64,000 nucleotides of DNA from an uncultured Bacteroidales bacterium (lineage in GTDB: Bacteria > Bacteroidota > Bacteroidia > Bacteroidales > Bacteroidaceae), in NCBI GenBank assembly GCA_902799655.1, contig CADCBH010000014.1, forward strand, positions 1 through 64,000. Reading direction: 5' to 3'. The position numbers and the translations under genes were made by a program. Below are positions 60,403-64,000 of this stretch, in pieces. Within the stretch, counting starts at the first letter, position 1, and each line of letters opens with the position of its first letter. The notes beneath the pieces were generated by a model, which saw only the letters and a list, made by a program, of their open reading frames with translations, was not told the DNA's origin and did no database searches.

Positions 60403-61179
60403 ATGAGTACGATTATCTATCCATCGCCCATTTTCGGGCCCATTCACAGTCGTCGGTTAGGCATCTCTTTGGGCATCAACCTTCAACCAGCCGACGGCAA
60501 GGTCTGCACCTTCGACTGCATTTACTGCGAGTGCGGTTTCAACAAAGACCATCGTCCCACCCTTCCTAGACCGTCGCGCGAACTGGTGGCTGAAAAGTTG
60601 GAAGAACAGCTACAAAAGATGGTTGCCGAGCAGCAACTACCTGACGTACTGACTTTTGCTGGTAATGGAGAGCCCACCAGCCATCCACATTTTGCAGAGA
60701 TCATCGACGACACCATCCGTCTACGTGACCAATATTGTCCCAATGCCAAAGTGTGCGTACTCAGCAATGCCACTATGATTCACCGTCCACAGGTACATGA
60801 TGCTCTTTTGCGTGTCGATGACAACATTCTGAAACTTGATACCATCGACCCTGCCTATATTAACAGAGTCGATTGTCCTATTGGACATTATGATGCCAAC
60901 AGTATCATCGATGGCCTCAAAGCCTTCAACGGACATGTCATTATCCAAACCATGTTTATGAGGGGAACATATCAAGGTGAAAGCGTAGATAATACGGCAG
61001 AGGCATACATTGCCCCTTGGCTGGAGACTGTCAAAGCTATCAAACCTCAGCAAGTCATGGTATATACCATTGACCGCGAGACACCTGCTCAAGGGCTAGA
61101 AAAAGCCAGTCGCGAACAGCTTGATGCCATCCGCGACCGTGTTATTGCTGCAGGCATTCCCTGCACAGCCAGCTATTAA
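60403..61179 (+). CDS. Radical SAM protein of the COG0731 type
   Basis: Start at 60403, just after the promoter, gives 258 residues beginning MSTIIYPSPIFGPIHSRRLG. The cluster motif is CTFDCIYCECGFN (Cx3Cx2C), followed by LTFAGNGEPTSHPHFAEIID and DNILKLDTIDPAYINRVDCP. The architecture matches small Fe-S oxidoreductases related to wyosine-type enzymes; the substrate is unknown. Single gene. Confidence 0.85.
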   Translation: MSTIIYPSPIFGPIHSRRLGISLGINLQPADGKVCTFDCIYCECGFNKDHRPTLPRPSRELVAEKLEEQLQKMVAEQQLPDVLTFAGNGEPTSHPHFAEIIDDTIRLRDQYCPNAKVCVLSNATMIHRPQVHDALLRVDDNILKLDTIDPAYINRVDCPIGHYDANSIIDGLKAFNGHVIIQTMFMRGTYQGESVDNTAEAYIAPWLETVKAIKPQQVMVYTIDRETPAQGLEKASREQLDAIRDRVIAAGIPCTASY

Positions 61180-61188
61180 CTCAGTTTC

Positions 61189-61232
61189 ATAACGCCCTCC
61201 AACTCTCCTCATAACGCCCCCTAACTCTCCTC
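61189..61232 (+). repeat. Two 22-bp tandem units
   Basis: ATAACGCCCTCCAACTCTCC and a copy with two differences follow directly. Confidence 0.8.
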
Positions 61233-61294
61233 ATGCCCCTCTCATACCTCTGCGGCTAGTGATAACATAGAGCAAGCATAGAGAGGACTTAGAG

Positions 61295-61327
61295 CATCCT
61301 ATGAGCATCCTATGAGTATCCTATGAG
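61295..61327 (+). repeat. Three 11-bp tandem units CATCCTATGAG
   Basis: CATCCTATGAG twice and TATCCTATGAG once, head to tail. Confidence 0.85.
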
Positions 61328-61342
61328 AAACCCTTGATATAC

Positions 61343-61429
61343 CATAGAGTTGGTATAGACTTGTATAGAGTTGGTATAGACTTGTATAGAGTTGGTATAG
61401 AGTTGGTATAGACATGCTATAGACTTGGT
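61343..61429 (+). repeat. 21-bp tandem units TATAGAGTTGGTATAGACTTG
   Basis: Two nearly full units (61343-61363, 61364-61384; TAGAGTTGGTATAGACTTG core) and two partial ones follow, ending in ATAGACTTGG. Confidence 0.8.
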
Positions 61430-61625
61430 TAGGAGAATTAGCTTATAAAAATCCTTGTGTAGCAGTGACGGTTATAAGCCATTGTTTGCTGCTGCAAAGA
61501 TACAGTTTTTTCTTTTGATTTCCAAATGTTTTGAGAAAATCATGTTAATAAGTAATCAATGGCCCCATGATAGGTTGATCAGGGGACTTTGTACAATACA
61601 AAAAAAACATTATTTCCCTTTTTTA

Positions 61626-61657
61626 TTTGTTTCTTTGCTCGCTTATTTGTATCTTTG
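61626..61657 (+). promoter_or_regulatory. Consensus promoter of the RND efflux operon
   Basis: TTTG (61626-61629), 20 bases, TATCTTTG (61650-61657), 40 bases before the ATG at 61698. It rules out the ORF start at 61455. Confidence 0.82.
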
Positions 61658-61697
61658 TCGACAATTTGAAATAATAACTATAAATAATATTATCAAA

Positions 61698-62828
61698 ATG
61701 AGAAAAAAGAATGGTTCAATGTGGGTATGGATGCTCGGTGCCGTAGTAGGATTGGCATCGTGCGGAGTAGACATGCCAAAGGAAACACAGTCATCGTATG
61801 AAACTATGACAGTGGAGAAATCGAGTATCGAACTCCCTTACAAGTTCAGTGCCAGGATGAAAGGCCAGAACGACGTTACTGTAACGCCACAGGTGAGTGG
61901 ACAATTGGTAAAAATCTGCGTTTCTGAGGGTCAGCAGGTGAAACAGGGACAGACGCTCTTCGTCATCGACTCCCGCAACGCCCAATTGGAATTGGAGGCT
62001 GCCGAGGCTAACCTGCAGGCTGCTCTGGCTCAGGAGAACTCTGCCAAACTGGAGTATGAATCGAACAAGAACCTGTATGAGAAGAAGATCGTGAGCAGCT
62101 ATATGCTGAACAACTCTGAGAACTCCTACAAGCAGGCCCAGGCTGCTGTGGCCCAGGCCCGTGCGTCAGTGAACCGTGCCAAGGTGAACCTCGGTTTCTG
62201 CACCATCACGGCTTCCGTCTCAGGTATTATCGGCGAGATTCCCGTGCGTGCCGGTGACCAGGTTTCTCCTGCTACGCAGCTGACCATGCTGAGCGGCAAT
62301 ACGACCATGTACGCCGAGATTTCAGTAACGGAGAGCGTTATTGAGGGCATGGTACAGGAAGGCATGAATATCTCCGATAAAGAGAAATATCTTGCCAACC
62401 TGCCCGATGCAACATTTATCATGAAGAACGGTACGGAGTATCCTCATAAAGGTCGTGTCGCCAGTATGACGGGTGTCGTAAATGCCTCAACAGGTTCGTT
62501 GACCATCAAGGTATCGTTCCCCAATCCAGAAGGCCATCTGTACTCTGGCATACAGGGTTCGGTCGTTATGAACTTCGCTGAGAAGGATGTGATTGTCATT
62601 CCGCAGAATGCCGTGATACGCCTTCAGGACAAGTCACAGGTTTACAAGGTAAAGGCCGATAGTACCGCCACCGCCGTCGACGTGACGACAGAAGATACTG
62701 GTAACGGTAAGGACTTCATCATCACCAGCGGCTTGAATCCGGGTGACCAGATTGTGACCAATGGTGCCAACAATGTAACGGAAGGACAGAAGGTACTTTT
62801 CCCGGAAGAACCGAAAAGTGAAAAGTGA
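61698..62828 (+). CDS. RND efflux membrane-fusion lipoprotein (AcrA/MexA type)
   Basis: 376 residues. The lipobox is LASC (residue about 21). The barrel-lipoyl-hairpin order is typical: VTVTPQVSGQLVKICVSEGQ, GQTLFVIDSRNAQLELEAAE, a long coiled coil, then LGFCTITASVSGIIGEIPVR and a C-terminal barrel. It links the inner-membrane pump to an outer-membrane TolC-like channel. The last codons (EPKSEK) lie in a GTGAAAAGTGA repeat that continues past the stop. Confidence 0.92.
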   Translation: MRKKNGSMWVWMLGAVVGLASCGVDMPKETQSSYETMTVEKSSIELPYKFSARMKGQNDVTVTPQVSGQLVKICVSEGQQVKQGQTLFVIDSRNAQLELEAAEANLQAALAQENSAKLEYESNKNLYEKKIVSSYMLNNSENSYKQAQAAVAQARASVNRAKVNLGFCTITASVSGIIGEIPVRAGDQVSPATQLTMLSGNTTMYAEISVTESVIEGMVQEGMNISDKEKYLANLPDATFIMKNGTEYPHKGRVASMTGVVNASTGSLTIKVSFPNPEGHLYSGIQGSVVMNFAEKDVIVIPQNAVIRLQDKSQVYKVKADSTATAVDVTTEDTGNGKDFIITSGLNPGDQIVTNGANNVTEGQKVLFPEEPKSEK

Positions 62829-62856
62829 AGAGTGAAGAATTTGTTGCTGCAACAAT

Positions 62857-64000
62857 ATGAAGAACAATATTTTCATCAATAAATACGTGATGGCATGTGC
62901 CATCTCGATTGTGATAGCGCTGGTGGGCTACATATCGATGAGCACGCTGGCAGTGGAGCAATACCCGGATATCGCACCACCTACGGTATCGGTTAGCACC
63001 AGCTACTCTGGTGCTGACGAGAACACCGTGATGAAGTCGGTCATCCAGCCGCTCGAAGAGGCCATCAACGGTGTGTCAGACATGACCTACATGACCTCAA
63101 AGGCCTCGTCGAACGGTGACGTTGAGATTAGTGTATATTTCAAACAGGGTGTCGATCCTGACATGGCAGCGGTAAACGTGCAGAACCGCGTTACCCGTGC
63201 ACAAGCCCTGCTCCCTGCCGACGTGAACAAGATCGGTGTGTCCGTACAGAAACGACAGAACAACATCCTGCAGATCTTCGCTGTGAAGAGTTCCGACGGC
63301 AAGTACGATGAAGACTTCGTGTCTAACTACGTTGATATCAACGTCAAGCCGCGTCTGATGCGTATCACTGGTGTGGGTAACGTGCTCAGTCTGGGTAACA
63401 CTTACGCTCTGCGCATCTGGCTGAAGCCTGACGTGATGGCACAATATGGTCTGACGCCTAACGAGGTCTTCGCCGCCATCGGCGGACAGAGTTTCGTGTC
63501 GGCTATGGGTTCGCTGGGCGAGCAGTCGGAGAACTCCTACCAGTACAGCATGCAGTACAAGGGTACGCTGAAAAGCGTTGAAGAGTTCAACGACATCGTG
63601 CTACGCACCAGTGGCGGCGGCATGCTGCACCTGAGCGATGTGGCCGAAGTGAAGATTGGTGCCATGAGTTACAACTTCACGTCGAACATTCAAGACCGTC
63701 CGGGTGCTATGTTCATGGTCTTCCAGGCTCCGGGTGCCAACGCTACCGAGGTGAATGCCCGCATCAACAAGACGTTTGAGGAGCTGAAGGCCAACATGCC
63801 TGCCGGTCTGGAGTTTATAACCTTGATGACCAGTGACGACTTCCTCTTTGCCGCCATCCATAACGTGGTGGAGACGCTTATCATCGCCATCATCCTCGTG
63901 GTGCTTGTGGTGTTCTTCTTCCTGCAGAACTTCAAGGCCACCATCATCCCCTCTATCTCGATTATCGTTTCACTATTGGGAACCTTTGCCATCGTCTCGC
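62857..64000 (+). CDS. RND (HAE1) efflux pump, N-terminal part cut by window end
   Basis: 381 codons are visible from ATG 62857, beginning MKNNIFINKYVMACAISIVI. First membrane helix, then VEQYPDIAPPTVSVSTSYSG, the porter-domain motif SVYFKQGVDPDMAAVNVQNR, YGLTPNEVFAAIGGQ, and the start of the TM2-4 region (NVVETLIIAIILVVLVVFFF). AcrB/MexB-type drug:proton antiporter. It follows the fusion-protein gene by 28 bases. Confidence 0.95.
   Translation, partial: MKNNIFINKYVMACAISIVIALVGYISMSTLAVEQYPDIAPPTVSVSTSYSGADENTVMKSVIQPLEEAINGVSDMTYMTSKASSNGDVEISVYFKQGVDPDMAAVNVQNRVTRAQALLPADVNKIGVSVQKRQNNILQIFAVKSSDGKYDEDFVSNYVDINVKPRLMRITGVGNVLSLGNTYALRIWLKPDVMAQYGLTPNEVFAAIGGQSFVSAMGSLGEQSENSYQYSMQYKGTLKSVEEFNDIVLRTSGGGMLHLSDVAEVKIGAMSYNFTSNIQDRPGAMFMVFQAPGANATEVNARINKTFEELKANMPAGLEFITLMTSDDFLFAAIHNVVETLIIAIILVVLVVFFFLQNFKATIIPSISIIVSLLGTFAIVS

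Larger units (their letters stand above)
61180..61625. other. Tandem-repeat intergenic region
   Basis: No gene seen. It holds three separate tandem arrays (61189-61232, 61295-61327, 61343-61429) and then AT-rich sequence leading to the RND promoter. Confidence 0.75.

Noticed and set aside
61343-61429. Tandem 21-bp units as a CRISPR array
   Set aside because: Units are directly adjacent without unique spacers.
61455-61697. Longer N-terminus for the RND fusion protein
   Set aside because: The extension covers the consensus promoter at 61626-61657 and would displace the lipoprotein signal peptide.
1-64000. Integrative element, prophage or SusC/SusD polysaccharide locus
   Set aside because: No integrase, tra, phage structural, SusC-like or SusD-like gene was found; the uronate genes and GH28 are separate small units.

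Overview
The window looks like a chromosomal segment of a Prevotella-like member of the Bacteroidales. The evidence is compositional and structural: many promoters of the Bacteroidota TTTG-N20-TAnnTTTG type with no obvious Shine-Dalgarno sites, type V fimbrillin loci with DUF3575 and DUF5119 partners, BspA-type leucine-rich-repeat surface protein, a fused MurF-alanine racemase preceded by a GSCFA protein, and the ftsX-DUF3098-uppP-truB-queA-folK gene order. No rRNA, tRNA, CRISPR array, phage or transposase gene was seen.

Layout. 1-1101: the start of an unknown gene and a nitroreductase, on divergent promoters around a perfect 20-bp palindrome. 1106-9311: a minus-strand operon of five envelope proteins (DUF3575, OmpA-like, beta-barrel, two TPR-like). 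9433-15329: a three-gene surface operon encoding a cohesin-like protein, a 1310-residue LRR protein and a dockerin-like protein. 15606-23101: fimbrial operon A (DUF3575, DUF5119, three fimbrillins). 23102-25820: a repeat-rich non-coding kilobase followed by two small two-gene cassettes (47-aa plus 167-aa proteins; 55-aa antitoxin plus GNAT toxin), each driven by a copy of the same promoter-bearing repeat. 25834-35728: fimbrial operon B (DUF3575, DUF5119, four fimbrillins, one with a FISUMP-like C-terminus and no canonical start codon). 35914-40301: hexuronate-type operon (orphan GatC-like EIIC, exported KduI, four-helix bundle protein, ExuT-like MFS). 40404-48340: one operon of CHASE2 protein, Sel1-caspase protein, FecR/DUF4384-like protein, GSCFA protein and MurF-Alr. 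48423-50942: YfhO-type membrane protein. 51045-52199: mtnN-luxS (AI-2 synthesis). 52237-54481: typA and rpsO, divergent. 54539-60313: GH28 polygalacturonase, then folK, queA, truB, uppP, DUF3098, ftsX. 60403-64000: radical SAM protein, a tandem-repeat gap, and an RND efflux pair cut by the window end.

The most unusual signal is in 40.4-47.2 kb. Sixteen copies of a 28-bp palindromic element lie inside three adjacent genes, all in one orientation and one reading frame, each inserting a TTPAAS(P/A)AG-like peptide into a loop or terminus. The two silent wobble positions that pair in the stem match each other in most copies (C-G, A-T, T-A states), so the nucleic-acid hairpin may be under selection as well as the peptide. 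I know of no description of this element in Bacteroidota; Rickettsia palindromic elements are the nearest known analogy.

Functional links: the two fimbrial operons share one gene plan, and all seven pilins carry a T-R-(A/G) site of the kind cleaved when type V pili mature. The GH28 enzyme, KduI and the ExuT-like carrier fit pectin or uronate use, and a LacI-type palindrome lies upstream of that operon. Assignments rest on reading the protein sequences by eye; no database search was run.
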